64,000 nt of DNA from Myxococcales bacterium (lineage in GTDB: Bacteria > Myxococcota_A > Polyangia > Polyangiales > Ga0077539). Location of the stretch: NCBI GenBank assembly GCA_016792845.1, contig JAEUKH010000028.1, positions 372,001 through 436,000 on the forward strand, in the 5' to 3' direction. The position numbers and the translations under genes are program-made. This document shows, one piece after another, positions 24,984-33,163 of the stretch; position 1 is the stretch's first letter, and each line of letters opens with the position of its first letter. Under the pieces are notes generated by a model. The model saw only the letters and a program-made list of their open reading frames with translations, had not been told where the DNA came from and did no database searches.

Positions 24984-25799
24984 ATGCCGATTCTCTTGAA
25001 TGACATCCTCAAGATCGCGGCGCCGAGCGCCTACAAGCTCCACCTCGCGGGCCGCAGCCCGGGCGGCGAACACCCGCTCGATGTCTTCGTGAGAGACCGC
25101 CAGACCTGGCACAGTTGGAATGCCTGGCGAGGCAGCAAGAACGATTGGACGCGACCGCGCATCCTGTCACTGATCGAGTATTACCCGCAGCCCGACGCCT
25201 GGCTCTTCGGCGGCGTCTACGAGGTGATCGCGCGGCGCCCCGACGGCTACTCGCTCGCCCAAGACCCGAGCTTCGAGAAGTATGTCGGTCGGCTCGTGAC
25301 GCGCTTTCACCGGTATCAGGGCATGCGCGGCCGCGCTTTCAAGCTTGAGTCATACCTCGATCAGTTTACCGTCTCAGAGCTTCTCCCCGCGGTGTATTCT
25401 GGAGAGCACTTTCCAGGCTACGGGTGGGTGAATCATGGCTTTGAGGCGCTCGAGAGCATCTTTGGTACGGGGCGCCCTGATTGGAGGGCTGCGCTCGAAC
25501 ACGTCAAAGGCGTGTATCTGATCGTCGATCACTCGAACGGCAAGAAGTACGTCGGTTCGGCCTACGGCGAGGCGGGCCTCTGGGCGCGTTGGGCTTGCTA
25601 CCTCGGCACCGGCCACGGGTACAACGACGAGCTCGTGGCCCTGATCGGCGCCCAAGGGAAAGGCTACGCGCGGCAGAACTTTCGCTTCTCGGTCCTTGAG
25701 GTGATGGCGGTGACGACCCCCGACTCGGTGGTGCTCGCCCGCGAGGCCCACTGGAAGCGCACGCTCCTCACCCGGGCCTTCGGATACAACCGAAACTGA
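24984..25799 (+). CDS. GIY-YIG nuclease-fold protein with unknown N-terminal domain
   Basis: 271 residues from ATG 24984. Residues 1-~165 form a domain seen in a family of standalone GIY-YIG proteins (LLNDILKI ... HPLDVFVRDRQTWHSWNAWRG ... WLFGGVYEV). The C-terminal GIY-YIG domain has KGVYLIVD (175-182), KYVGSAYG (188-195), R202, E254 (REAHWK) and a closing Asn (YNRN). All catalytic positions appear present. It belongs to a different subfamily from the gene 293 nt upstream, so the pair is not a simple duplication. GC is nearer the host's than that of the first gene. The 292-nt spacer before it contains nothing recognisable. Confidence 0.8.
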   Translation: MPILLNDILKIAAPSAYKLHLAGRSPGGEHPLDVFVRDRQTWHSWNAWRGSKNDWTRPRILSLIEYYPQPDAWLFGGVYEVIARRPDGYSLAQDPSFEKYVGRLVTRFHRYQGMRGRAFKLESYLDQFTVSELLPAVYSGEHFPGYGWVNHGFEALESIFGTGRPDWRAALEHVKGVYLIVDHSNGKKYVGSAYGEAGLWARWACYLGTGHGYNDELVALIGAQGKGYARQNFRFSVLEVMAVTTPDSVVLAREAHWKRTLLTRAFGYNRN

Positions 25800-25838
25800 C
25801 CGCCGCGCGATCTCCAGCGCGTCGACGGCCTCGGCCGA

Positions 25839-28115
25839 TCAGGCGTCGTCGTGGCGGCCGTCGGAGGCGTGACGTCCGACCCCGCGCGACAGCACGCGCA
25901 TCGCGGGCGGGAGGTCTTCGAGGGTGATGCGGGCCGAACGGCAGCGCGACACCGCGTAGGCGATGGCCGAGTCGAGCTCGTCGAGGTTGTCTTCGTAGGG
26001 CCAGGCGCTCAAGAGCGTCATCGCGGCAGGGTCGACCCCGAGGGCCGCGCGGCCTTGAACGCGGCACGCCCGGTCGAGCGACAAGAGCACCCACGACCCG
26101 ATGTCTTCGCGGCGCTCTCGCAGCGGAGGAAGTCGCACCGATTGGGCCTCGAAGGCCGCAAAGGTCGCGCGCGGCCAGTCGTGCATCGCGACCTCGTCGT
26201 GGGCCATCACGATCAAGCGAAACCGCGTCTCGTACCCCTCGCGCTCGCCCAAGCGCCGGGCCCGACCGTCTTCGAGCGCCCCGGCGAGGAGCACCCGCGC
26301 CTCGTGCGTGAGGGCGTGCGGCGATGACAGCACGAGGGTGCCTCCGTCGGCCTGCTCGACCCAACCGATGCGCGGCGGCGAGAGGCGTCCGTCGCCCGCG
26401 ATGGCCGCGGCCAGCTCATCGCTCCGCCACTGCCCCGCGTCGATGTGAACCAGCGCGTGCGCGCGGCGCGCAGAGCCCTGATGGATCCGCGCAGCGAGCG
26501 CCAAGGGCCGCAGGCCCGGCTCGGCGGTGATCCACACCGGGGCGTCGTTGTCGGCGAGCTGGTCGATGCGCGCCTCAAGCGCCCGCGAGGCCGGGGCGTA
26601 GGCCACCCAGGTGAGGTCGAGGCTGCCGAGGCTCAGCACCGTGAGCGGCGCCGTCGCGCGCTCGTTGGCCCGCGCGAGGGCGAGGGCGAGGGCGTCGCGG
26701 GCCTCGATCGCGTCGGTCTCTTGGGTCTGAGCGCGCAGAAGCCGCTGTTGCGCGCGGTCGAGGGCCGAGAGCCGCGCGAGGCTGCCTTCGACGACACGGG
26801 CCGCGTCGTCGAGGGCGCGAAGCTCTTCGTAGCTCACCACCTCGGAGCGGGCGCCCCGAGGCAACATCACCACCGCGATCAGCTCGCCTTGGTCAAAGAG
26901 CGGCAGGGCCCCGAGGGCCTCGTGATGGTCGAGCGCCGCGAGCACGGGGCGGAGCTCGGCCCGACGCACCACGAAGGGGCGCAAAAGATCGGCAAACACA
27001 GGGCTCTTGCGCGCGCGAAGCCACCCGAGGAGCGCCTTCTCGCTGTCGAGCGAGAGCTTCGTCGGCATCGCCGCGCCGGTCACATCGACGCGCAGGGTCT
27101 CGGCCCGATCGAGCACCCAAAGGGCCGCAGGCGCTCTGAGGTTTCGTGCCGCCAGGCGCAAGGGGTCGAGCACCGCCGCGGCGAGGTCGGTGAGCGTCTC
27201 GGCCCGCGGCGCCCCGCGCTGCATCGCGCGACACGCTTCGAGCAAGCGACCCTCGTCGGGCCGGAGCCGCGTCTCCGCGAGAGGCCACACGAGGCCCATC
27301 ACCACCACGCCCGCGGCGAGGGCGAGCCACGGGGCGGCGGGCACCGTCGCGAGCACCACGGCCCCCGCGCCGAGCCCCGCGAAGGCCGACGCGCAACGCC
27401 GCGCAAAACGCGCCGAACGGTCGAGCGCGATGGCCCCGGTGCCGAGGGTCAAGCCGACAGTCTGGGCCAGCATCCCGAGGGCGACCACCAGTGGCGAGAG
27501 GCCGGGCCCGAGGAGCGCCCGCGCCAACAAGGTCGCCGTCAGCGCCGCCGCCCCGAGGCCCGGCAAGATCTGCCGCGCCCGGTCGAGCGCGGGCATCGGG
27601 CGCGTCGCGGCGTGAACGAAGAACAGCACCGTCACGAGCCCGCTGAGCGGCGCGAAGGCCCGCACGCCCGGCACCCACACCGCCGCCGTCGGCCACATGC
27701 CGTAAACCGCCAGCGCGGCCACCAAGAGCGCAGGCACCGCCGCCCAGCGCATCGCCCGCGTCTCAAGCGGGAGGCTGAGCGCGACCAGCGTCGACAGGCC
27801 CAAGACCTCGCCCGTCGCGAGGGCCTGGAGGCGCTGCAACACCGCGCTCTCGGGCACGAGGCCGCCCACCGAGCAGGCCACCGCGATGGCCGCCAGCGCG
27901 CCGCCGATGGCCGCGGCCTCGGTCATCGCAGGGGCCGGGCCATCGTGGGCGCGGCGCGGCGCGAGCGCACACCCCAGCGCCACGAGCCCCGTCAGCGTCG
28001 CCTCGGCCGGCGAGATGAAGCCCGGCAGGCGCTGCCCGGCCGAGAGCGCGACCCAACCCGAGAACAGGGCGGCGAGCTCACTCCACGGGATTTTGCGGGG
28101 CTTCGACCTCAGCAT
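25839..28115 (-). CDS. membrane-anchored sigma-54-activator-like protein with degenerate AAA+ domain
   Basis: 758 residues. Residues ~1-300 hold about eight hydrophobic segments; a GAF-like region follows (~310-450), then a domain aligned to NtrC-type enhancer-binding proteins (~510-740). Landmarks kept are ADGGTL, RLPPLRERREDIG and WPYEDNLDELDSAI (for WPGNVREL). Landmarks lost: Walker A reads ITAEPGLRPLAL (no GKS/T Lys), the GAFTGA sigma-54 loop is replaced by DGRLSPPRIG, and Walker B reads GGTLVLSSP (DE to SS). No helix-turn-helix is seen at the C-terminus. It should not hydrolyse ATP or open sigma-54 promoters; a sensor or scaffold role is inferred. Convergent with the GIY-YIG gene. Confidence 0.75.
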   Translation of the reverse strand: MLRSKPRKIPWSELAALFSGWVALSAGQRLPGFISPAEATLTGLVALGCALAPRRAHDGPAPAMTEAAAIGGALAAIAVACSVGGLVPESAVLQRLQALATGEVLGLSTLVALSLPLETRAMRWAAVPALLVAALAVYGMWPTAAVWVPGVRAFAPLSGLVTVLFFVHAATRPMPALDRARQILPGLGAAALTATLLARALLGPGLSPLVVALGMLAQTVGLTLGTGAIALDRSARFARRCASAFAGLGAGAVVLATVPAAPWLALAAGVVVMGLVWPLAETRLRPDEGRLLEACRAMQRGAPRAETLTDLAAAVLDPLRLAARNLRAPAALWVLDRAETLRVDVTGAAMPTKLSLDSEKALLGWLRARKSPVFADLLRPFVVRRAELRPVLAALDHHEALGALPLFDQGELIAVVMLPRGARSEVVSYEELRALDDAARVVEGSLARLSALDRAQQRLLRAQTQETDAIEARDALALALARANERATAPLTVLSLGSLDLTWVAYAPASRALEARIDQLADNDAPVWITAEPGLRPLALAARIHQGSARRAHALVHIDAGQWRSDELAAAIAGDGRLSPPRIGWVEQADGGTLVLSSPHALTHEARVLLAGALEDGRARRLGEREGYETRFRLIVMAHDEVAMHDWPRATFAAFEAQSVRLPPLRERREDIGSWVLLSLDRACRVQGRAALGVDPAAMTLLSAWPYEDNLDELDSAIAYAVSRCRSARITLEDLPPAMRVLSRGVGRHASDGRHDDA

Positions 28116-28178
28116 GGCGCGCTCAGTGGCCGCGAAGCTACGCGATCGTCACCCGCGACGCGAGGCCGCGACGGCATT

Positions 28179-29423
28179 TCACGCGCCTTCGGCGGCCTGG
28201 CCCTCGGTCGCCTTGCGGTCTTGCACGCGGATCTCGGCCATCGCGCCGAGCTCGTCGAGGGCGTCGAGCACCTGGTGGAGCTCCGCCCGCGTGTGGCCCC
28301 GGGTGACGTTCAACCTGAGCCGCTCTTCGCCGTGTTTGACGCCGGGGTAGGTGATCGGCACGAGGTAGATGCCGCGGTCGTAGAGCATGTGGTGGAGCAC
28401 CAGCGCCTTGCGCTCGTCGCGCACCATCACGGGCATGATGTGCGTGTCGCTGATGCCGAGGTCGAAGCCTCGCGCGACGAGCTGCTCGCGCATGTACGCC
28501 GCGTTCTCGTGGAGCTCGGCCACCAAGGCGGGGCCGTTGTCTTCGAGCATGGTCAAGATCGTCGAGGCCGCGGCCACGATGGGCACCGGCAGCGTGGCGC
28601 TGAAGACGAAGCTCCGCGCGGTGTGCTTGATCAAGTCGATGATCGCGTCGTCAGCGAAGATGATGCCGCCGATGCCGCCGAAGACCTTCGAGAAGGTCGA
28701 CACGACGATGGGCGCGCGGCCCTCAAGGCCGAGGTCTTCGAGGATGCCCCGGCCGTGCGCGCCGAGGGTGCCCGACCCGTGGGCGTCGTCGACCACCAGG
28801 ACGGCGTCGTAGCGCTCGCAAACTTCAATGATTTCGCGGAGTTTGCCCTTATCGCCGTCGAGCGAGTAGATGCCCTCGACGAGCACCAGGGCGTTCTTGC
28901 GCTCGCGCGACTTGAGCACCCGTTCGAGCGAGCGGTGCGAGTTGTGGTTGAAGAAGCGCACCTCGGGCGCGCGCTGCGGGGTGCCCGCGGCGAGGAAGGT
29001 GCCGTCGAGAATGCACGCGTGCGAGAGGTTGTCGAGCACCAGGGTGGTGTCGCGGTCGGAGAGGGCCATGATCGTCGCGACCATGGCCTGGTACCCCGTG
29101 GTGGTCACCAGCGCCTGGGGGAAGCGGAAGTACCGCGCGAGCCTTGCTTCGAGCTCGACGTGCGCGACGGTGGTCGCCTGCACCCTTGAGCTCGAGAGGC
29201 CGCAGGCGAACTGATCGACCGCGGCGTGGGCGGCGGCCTTCACCGCGGGGTGTTGGGTGAGGCCGAGGTAATCGTTCGAGCTGAAGTTGATGAACTCGTG
29301 GCCGGCCACCGAGGTGCGCAGGCCGCCGCTCTCGAAGGGGCGAAAGAAGGGATAGACCCCGGCGTCGCGGGCCTCGCGAATGCGTGCGAGGTCGGCGTAG
29401 GCCTTGTCGTGGATCCAACTCAT
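28179..29423 (-). CDS. PLP-dependent alpha-oxoamine synthase (serine palmitoyltransferase / AONS / KBL family)
   Basis: 414 residues, normal length. Decarboxylative condensation of an amino acid with an acyl thioester is the family reaction. The PLP lysine lies in STFSKVFGG (K246), with VDDAHGSG (D212, H215) and the ring-stacking His in DNLSHACILDG (H135). The C-terminal GIYLVPITYPGVKHGEERLRLNVTRGHT is not an exact match to any one subgroup (quoted here in part: residues ~355-383). The upstream KAS genes overlap by 4 nt each, and the divergent ACPs suggest that its acyl donor is an acyl-ACP. A sphingoid-base-like or other long-chain amino-ketone product is inferred, not shown. Last gene of the minus-strand arm. 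Confidence 0.85.
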   Translation of the reverse strand: MSWIHDKAYADLARIREARDAGVYPFFRPFESGGLRTSVAGHEFINFSSNDYLGLTQHPAVKAAAHAAVDQFACGLSSSRVQATTVAHVELEARLARYFRFPQALVTTTGYQAMVATIMALSDRDTTLVLDNLSHACILDGTFLAAGTPQRAPEVRFFNHNSHRSLERVLKSRERKNALVLVEGIYSLDGDKGKLREIIEVCERYDAVLVVDDAHGSGTLGAHGRGILEDLGLEGRAPIVVSTFSKVFGGIGGIIFADDAIIDLIKHTARSFVFSATLPVPIVAAASTILTMLEDNGPALVAELHENAAYMREQLVARGFDLGISDTHIMPVMVRDERKALVLHHMLYDRGIYLVPITYPGVKHGEERLRLNVTRGHTRAELHQVLDALDELGAMAEIRVQDRKATEGQAAEGA

Positions 29424-30550
29424 GCGAGGTTCTCCGGGCCCTGGCAGACGAGGGCTGAGGCGTTTCCGTAGTATCCGAGGGCGGTGACGAGGATGGGGCC
29501 GCGGTGCCCTGCGGCCACGCGGCGTCGTGCTTCGACCAGCGCGAGGCTCCCTGCGGCGCCGAGGGTCTCACCGAGGGCCATTTTCGGCGACACCCGCGAC
29601 GCGCCGGGCAAAAGCGCCCCGAGCGCCTGCGCCTCGACAGCGTCGTGCGCCTCGTAGCCGTTGGTGCCGTCGATCACGAGGCTCACCGCGTCGGCGCGGC
29701 ACCCTGCGGTCTCGAGGGCGAGCCCGATGGCCTCGCGGAGCGCCTCGGCGCTGGGCGTGACGAGCCGCGCGGTGTCGTCGGGCGCCGCGAAGGTCGAGCC
29801 GTAGCCGCTCACCACGAGCCCCGGCGTCACGCCGCGGCGTCGGGCCCGGTCGAGGGTCTCGACGGCGAAGAACGCTGCGCCCTCGCCGAGCCGGGCGCCC
29901 TTGCCGTCGCCGCGGTCGAGCATGCCAACCCGGTCGAAGCCGCGCCAGAGACCTTCAGAGAGGGCCTCGACGCCGCCCACCAGGGCCGCCTCGGCGCGCC
30001 CGTCGGCGAGGTACATCGACGCCGCGTCGAACACATCAAGCCCGCTCGTAGGCCCGTTGGTGACGGCGACGTTGAAGGCCTTGAGCCCCTCCCAGATCGA
30101 CACATACCCCGACGCGCTGTTGGTCACCGTGTTCGGAAAGCGCCCCGGGTTGAGGTACCGCGGGTCTTCGAGCCGGGCGACCCGGTCGAGCTCGGTCACG
30201 GCCTCGATCGACGCGTACGCCGTCGCGCTCACCACCCCGACGGCCTCGCCCGTGAAGGGCGCGACGAAGGCCCCCTCGCGCTTGATCGCCGCGGCTTCGA
30301 GGCACCGCCGCGCCGCCACGAGGGCGAGCCGCGTGATGCGATCGTGGTTGCGCAGGCCCTTGTCGCCGAGCACCGGGCGGGGGTCAAAGTTGGCCACCTC
30401 GGCCACCGAGAGGGGCCCTTCGGGCTGCGCGAAGGCGGTGACCTCTGCGCGAAAACCCTTGTCGCCGCGGCGCATCGCGTCGTCGAAGGCCTCGACGCCG
30501 ATGCCGAAGGCCGACACCACCCCGGGCGCACCGAGCGCGAGGGGCCTCAC
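29420..30550 (-). CDS. beta-ketoacyl synthase homologue lacking all three catalytic residues (chain-length-factor-like)
   Basis: 376 residues with a thiolase-fold KAS layout, but the active-site Cys region reads NGPTSGLDVF (residues 165-174, no Cys). The first His motif NAHGTGT is VIDGTNGYEA (D294 in place of His) and the second GHxxGAAG is GETLGAAG (E328 in place of His). The structural signatures GEGAAFF and GAAGSLALVE are kept. This is the pattern of KS-beta/chain length factors that pair with an active KAS. The intact KAS is directly upstream with a 4-nt overlap (30547-30550), and the alpha-oxoamine synthase overlaps downstream. I infer a KAS/CLF heterodimer that sets chain length. Confidence 0.82.
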   Translation of the reverse strand: MRPLALGAPGVVSAFGIGVEAFDDAMRRGDKGFRAEVTAFAQPEGPLSVAEVANFDPRPVLGDKGLRNHDRITRLALVAARRCLEAAAIKREGAFVAPFTGEAVGVVSATAYASIEAVTELDRVARLEDPRYLNPGRFPNTVTNSASGYVSIWEGLKAFNVAVTNGPTSGLDVFDAASMYLADGRAEAALVGGVEALSEGLWRGFDRVGMLDRGDGKGARLGEGAAFFAVETLDRARRRGVTPGLVVSGYGSTFAAPDDTARLVTPSAEALREAIGLALETAGCRADAVSLVIDGTNGYEAHDAVEAQALGALLPGASRVSPKMALGETLGAAGSLALVEARRRVAAGHRGPILVTALGYYGNASALVCQGPENLA

Positions 30551-31788
30551 GATCCCCGCTCCGACGGCGGCGGCAACACGTCAGGCTGCGCGAGGCAGAG
30601 CACGGCGTCGTACCCGCCGAAGGCGAGGGCGTTGTTCAACACGATGCGGGCCGGGCCGCGCCGCGCCGTGTTGGCGACCACATCGAGGGGGCAGAGCGGG
30701 TCGGGGTTTTCGTAGTGCATCGTCGGGGGGTAGAGCTCACTCTGAAGGGTCTCGACGCAGGTGAGGGCCTCGAGGGCGCTCGACGCGCCCATGCAGTGCC
30801 CGATCATGCTCTTGACGCTCGTGACGGGCACCTTGCGGCCCGCGAAGACGGTCTCGATCACCCGCGCCTCGACCTCGTCGTTGGCCCGCGTGCCGGTGCC
30901 GTGGGCGTTGATGAAATCGACCTCGGCGGGCGTGACGCCGCTGCGCCGGATGGCCTCGCGCATCGCGTGAACATTGCCGCTACCCTCAGGGTGCGGCCGG
31001 GTGATGTGGTAGCCGTCGCAGGCGAGCCCGTAGCCGCCGATCTCGGCGAGCCGGGTCGCGCCGCGGGCGAGGGCGTGCCGCTCGGTCTCGAGCACGAAGA
31101 CCGCCGAGCCCTCGCCGACGATGAGCCCCTGGCGGTCGCGGTCGAAGGGCTGACACCGCGTCGGGGCCACCGCGCCGAGTCGCACAAAGCCCGCATACTG
31201 AAGGTCTTGGAGCATCTCTGTGGCCCCCGCGATCACGACGTCGGCGGCGCCGCTTCGCAAGAGGTCGAAGCCGAAGCCGAGGGCGTAGTTGCCCGCCGCG
31301 CAGGCCGCCGGCAAGGTGAGCACGCGGCCGCGGGTCTTGAGGTGCCGCGCGACCAGCATGGGCGCCATGTGCGGGGCGTACTTCGGCAGGACGCGGGGCG
31401 AGAGCGCCTCGGGGCCGCGGTCGATCCACGCGTGGTCGAGGCGCGCGATGACGTCGGCTTCGCCCATGGTGGTGCCGAAGATGACCGAGGCGCGCGGGGT
31501 CTCGAGCGACCTGGCCGCGAGGCCCGCGTCGTCGACGGCCATGCGCGCGGCGGCGATGGCGAAGCTCGCGGCGCGGCCCGCCTGGGTGCACTCGCGGGCG
31601 CTCAGAAAATCGCGGGCGTTGAAGCCCTTCACCTGCGCGGCGACGGTGCGCCCGAGCGGCGCGGCGTCGAAGCCCTCGACCGGTGAGAAGCCCGAGCGGC
31701 CTGCCACCGCCGCCGACCAGAAGGCCTCGCGCCCGAGCCCGAGCGAGCTCACGACGCCACAGCCGGTGATGAAGACGCGTTCGACCAT
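30547..31788 (-). CDS. beta-ketoacyl-ACP synthase II-like (FabF-type), catalytically intact
   Basis: 413 residues. Catalytic Cys in LPAACAAGNYA (C163), His in NAHGTGTRAND (H296), Lys and His in VKSMIGHCMGASS (K326, H331). It performs decarboxylative Claisen condensation on acyl-ACP. First gene of the minus-strand arm (KAS, pseudo-KAS, alpha-oxoamine synthase, all overlapping by 4 nt), divergent from an ACP gene. Given the partners it is most likely dedicated to a specialised lipid rather than housekeeping fatty-acid synthesis; no fabD, fabG or fabH is present nearby. Confidence 0.9.
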   Translation of the reverse strand: MVERVFITGCGVVSSLGLGREAFWSAAVAGRSGFSPVEGFDAAPLGRTVAAQVKGFNARDFLSARECTQAGRAASFAIAAARMAVDDAGLAARSLETPRASVIFGTTMGEADVIARLDHAWIDRGPEALSPRVLPKYAPHMAPMLVARHLKTRGRVLTLPAACAAGNYALGFGFDLLRSGAADVVIAGATEMLQDLQYAGFVRLGAVAPTRCQPFDRDRQGLIVGEGSAVFVLETERHALARGATRLAEIGGYGLACDGYHITRPHPEGSGNVHAMREAIRRSGVTPAEVDFINAHGTGTRANDEVEARVIETVFAGRKVPVTSVKSMIGHCMGASSALEALTCVETLQSELYPPTMHYENPDPLCPLDVVANTARRGPARIVLNNALAFGGYDAVLCLAQPDVLPPPSERGS

Positions 31789-31872
31789 CGCCGCGCGCTT
31801 TTAACCTCCACCGAAAAAGTCGCAAGCTGCCACCCTCGGGTAGCGGGTGCGAAGCTGGGGTGTCTCTCGGAA

Positions 31873-31887
31873 TTGCCGATGTGGCAA
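31873..31887. promoter_or_regulatory. inverted repeat TTGCC-N5-GGCAA in the divergent promoter of the lipid cluster
   Basis: TTGCCGATGTGGCAA: perfect 5-bp arms in the 234-nt region between the KAS gene and the first ACP gene, the only divergent control region of the cluster. Candidate operator acting on both arms. The spacer also has TTGACG at 31951, but no good -10 could be placed. Confidence 0.4.
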
Positions 31888-32022
31888 GCCGATTGGCCAT
31901 ATTGACAGCGTGCGCCGGGGCTGCGAAAGAGCGCGTCGCGTCGGCCCCCGTTGACGCACGTCACCTGCGATTTTGTGGCCCCTCGTGTGCCGAGGGGTCG
32001 CGTGAAGAAGGTTAAGAAGTCG

Positions 32023-32271
32023 ATGAAAAGCCGCGCTGAACTTTTGCAGACCTTTCAGCAGCTCGCGACCCGCGTGGCCGAGCGTCCGATCGAGTTGACG
32101 AGCGAGGCGATGGCCATCAGCGCCCTGGGCATCGACTCGCTGGGGATGCTTGAGATTATCGGCGAGATGGAGCGCGAGCTCTCGATCCGCATTCCTGACG
32201 ACCAGCTCGTGGGCATCAACACGGTGGGCCAACTGGTCGACCTCGTCGAGCGGCGCCTCGGCGCAGGCTGA
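32023..32271 (+). CDS. acyl carrier protein 1
   Basis: 82 residues from ATG 32023. The phosphopantetheine-attachment Ser lies in ALGIDSLGMLEI (S39); acidic helix II follows (GEMEREL). An alternative GTG at 32002, with GAGGGG four nt upstream, would add seven mostly basic residues (MKKVKKS); the signals do not settle the choice. First gene of the plus-strand arm of the lipid cluster; 9 nt before the desaturase. It presumably carries the chain made by the divergent KAS pair. Confidence 0.88.
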   Translation: MKSRAELLQTFQQLATRVAERPIELTSEAMAISALGIDSLGMLEIIGEMERELSIRIPDDQLVGINTVGQLVDLVERRLGAG

Positions 32272-32280
32272 GCGGCGGTC

Positions 32281-33129
32281 ATGGCGGTCGAACGAGACAC
32301 CCGCCTCGCGCAGAAGGTCTATCAGCAGTACCTGACCTTCTTCGACAAGGCCGAGCGTGAGCGTCGGTGGCACCCCATTCACGACATCCCTTGGGAGAAG
32401 ATCAACCGCGAGCTCCCCGAAGCCCTGGTCTTGAACGCCGAGACCTTCTGTTGTGTCGAGAGCTACCTGCCCGACTACGTCGCAGGCGGCATCAACGTGG
32501 TGCGCAAGAGCTTCGGCCAGGCGTGGTTCTCGGCCAACTGGGGCTACGAAGAGTCGAAGCACTCGATCGCCTTGATGGAGTACCTCATGCGCTCGGGGCG
32601 CCGCTCGCCCGAGCACATGTTCGACCTCCAGGCTCAGCTGATGGAGAAGGAGTGGCGCCTGCCCTTCACCACCGCGCGGCAGATGACCGTCTACGGCTGC
32701 TTTCAAGAGCAGGCGACCTTCGTGATTTACTGTCGCCAGGAGGCCGCCGCGAGCCAGGCCGGCGACGAGGCGCTGCGCACCATCTTTCGGCTGAACGCGC
32801 GCGACGAGATCGCCCACGCGCGCTTCTACGAAGACGTGATCAAGCTCCTGTTGGAGGAAGACCGTGAGGCCACGGTGCTCGACATCGCCTGGGTGGCCAA
32901 GCACTTCGAGATGCCCGGCGTGGGCATCGTGCCCGACTACGAGTCGCGGGTGCAGGTGATGCGCGACGTGGGTCACATCGACCGCGATCTGTTTCTTCAG
33001 AAGGTTTACTTCCCGGTGCTGAAGTACCTCGGGGTGACCCGCGAAGAGCTCGTCGCCGCGGCCGGTCAGCTCCGCAAGATGGCGTCGGCGTCAGCCAACG
33101 GCGCCCCGGTCAACCCGGCCACGGTGTGA
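32281..33129 (+). CDS. soluble diiron acyl-ACP desaturase family protein
   Basis: 282 residues. All six iron ligands of the acyl-ACP desaturase/ferritin-like fold are present in the right order: E60 (CCVESYLPD), E91 and H94 (YEESKH), E143 (FQEQAT), E176 and H179 (ARDEIAH). The enzyme should use O2 and ferredoxin-supplied electrons to desaturate (or hydroxylate) an acyl chain held on ACP. It is shorter than plant desaturases (~360 aa) and of the bacterial DesA size class. Sandwiched between two ACP genes, which points strongly to an ACP-bound substrate. No reductase is in the cluster; the ferredoxin at 13370 is 19 kb away and not linked by evidence. Confidence 0.85.
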   Translation: MAVERDTRLAQKVYQQYLTFFDKAERERRWHPIHDIPWEKINRELPEALVLNAETFCCVESYLPDYVAGGINVVRKSFGQAWFSANWGYEESKHSIALMEYLMRSGRRSPEHMFDLQAQLMEKEWRLPFTTARQMTVYGCFQEQATFVIYCRQEAAASQAGDEALRTIFRLNARDEIAHARFYEDVIKLLLEEDREATVLDIAWVAKHFEMPGVGIVPDYESRVQVMRDVGHIDRDLFLQKVYFPVLKYLGVTREELVAAAGQLRKMASASANGAPVNPATV

Positions 33130-33163
33130 GTCTCTCTCTCTCAATTCTCGATAGGGTCGAAGC

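Noticed and set aside
26445..29189. 914-residue open frame on the plus strand across the pseudo-activator and alpha-oxoamine synthase genes
   Set aside because: Antisense artefact: Arg/His/Glu-rich low-complexity protein spanning two unrelated real genes and their boundary.
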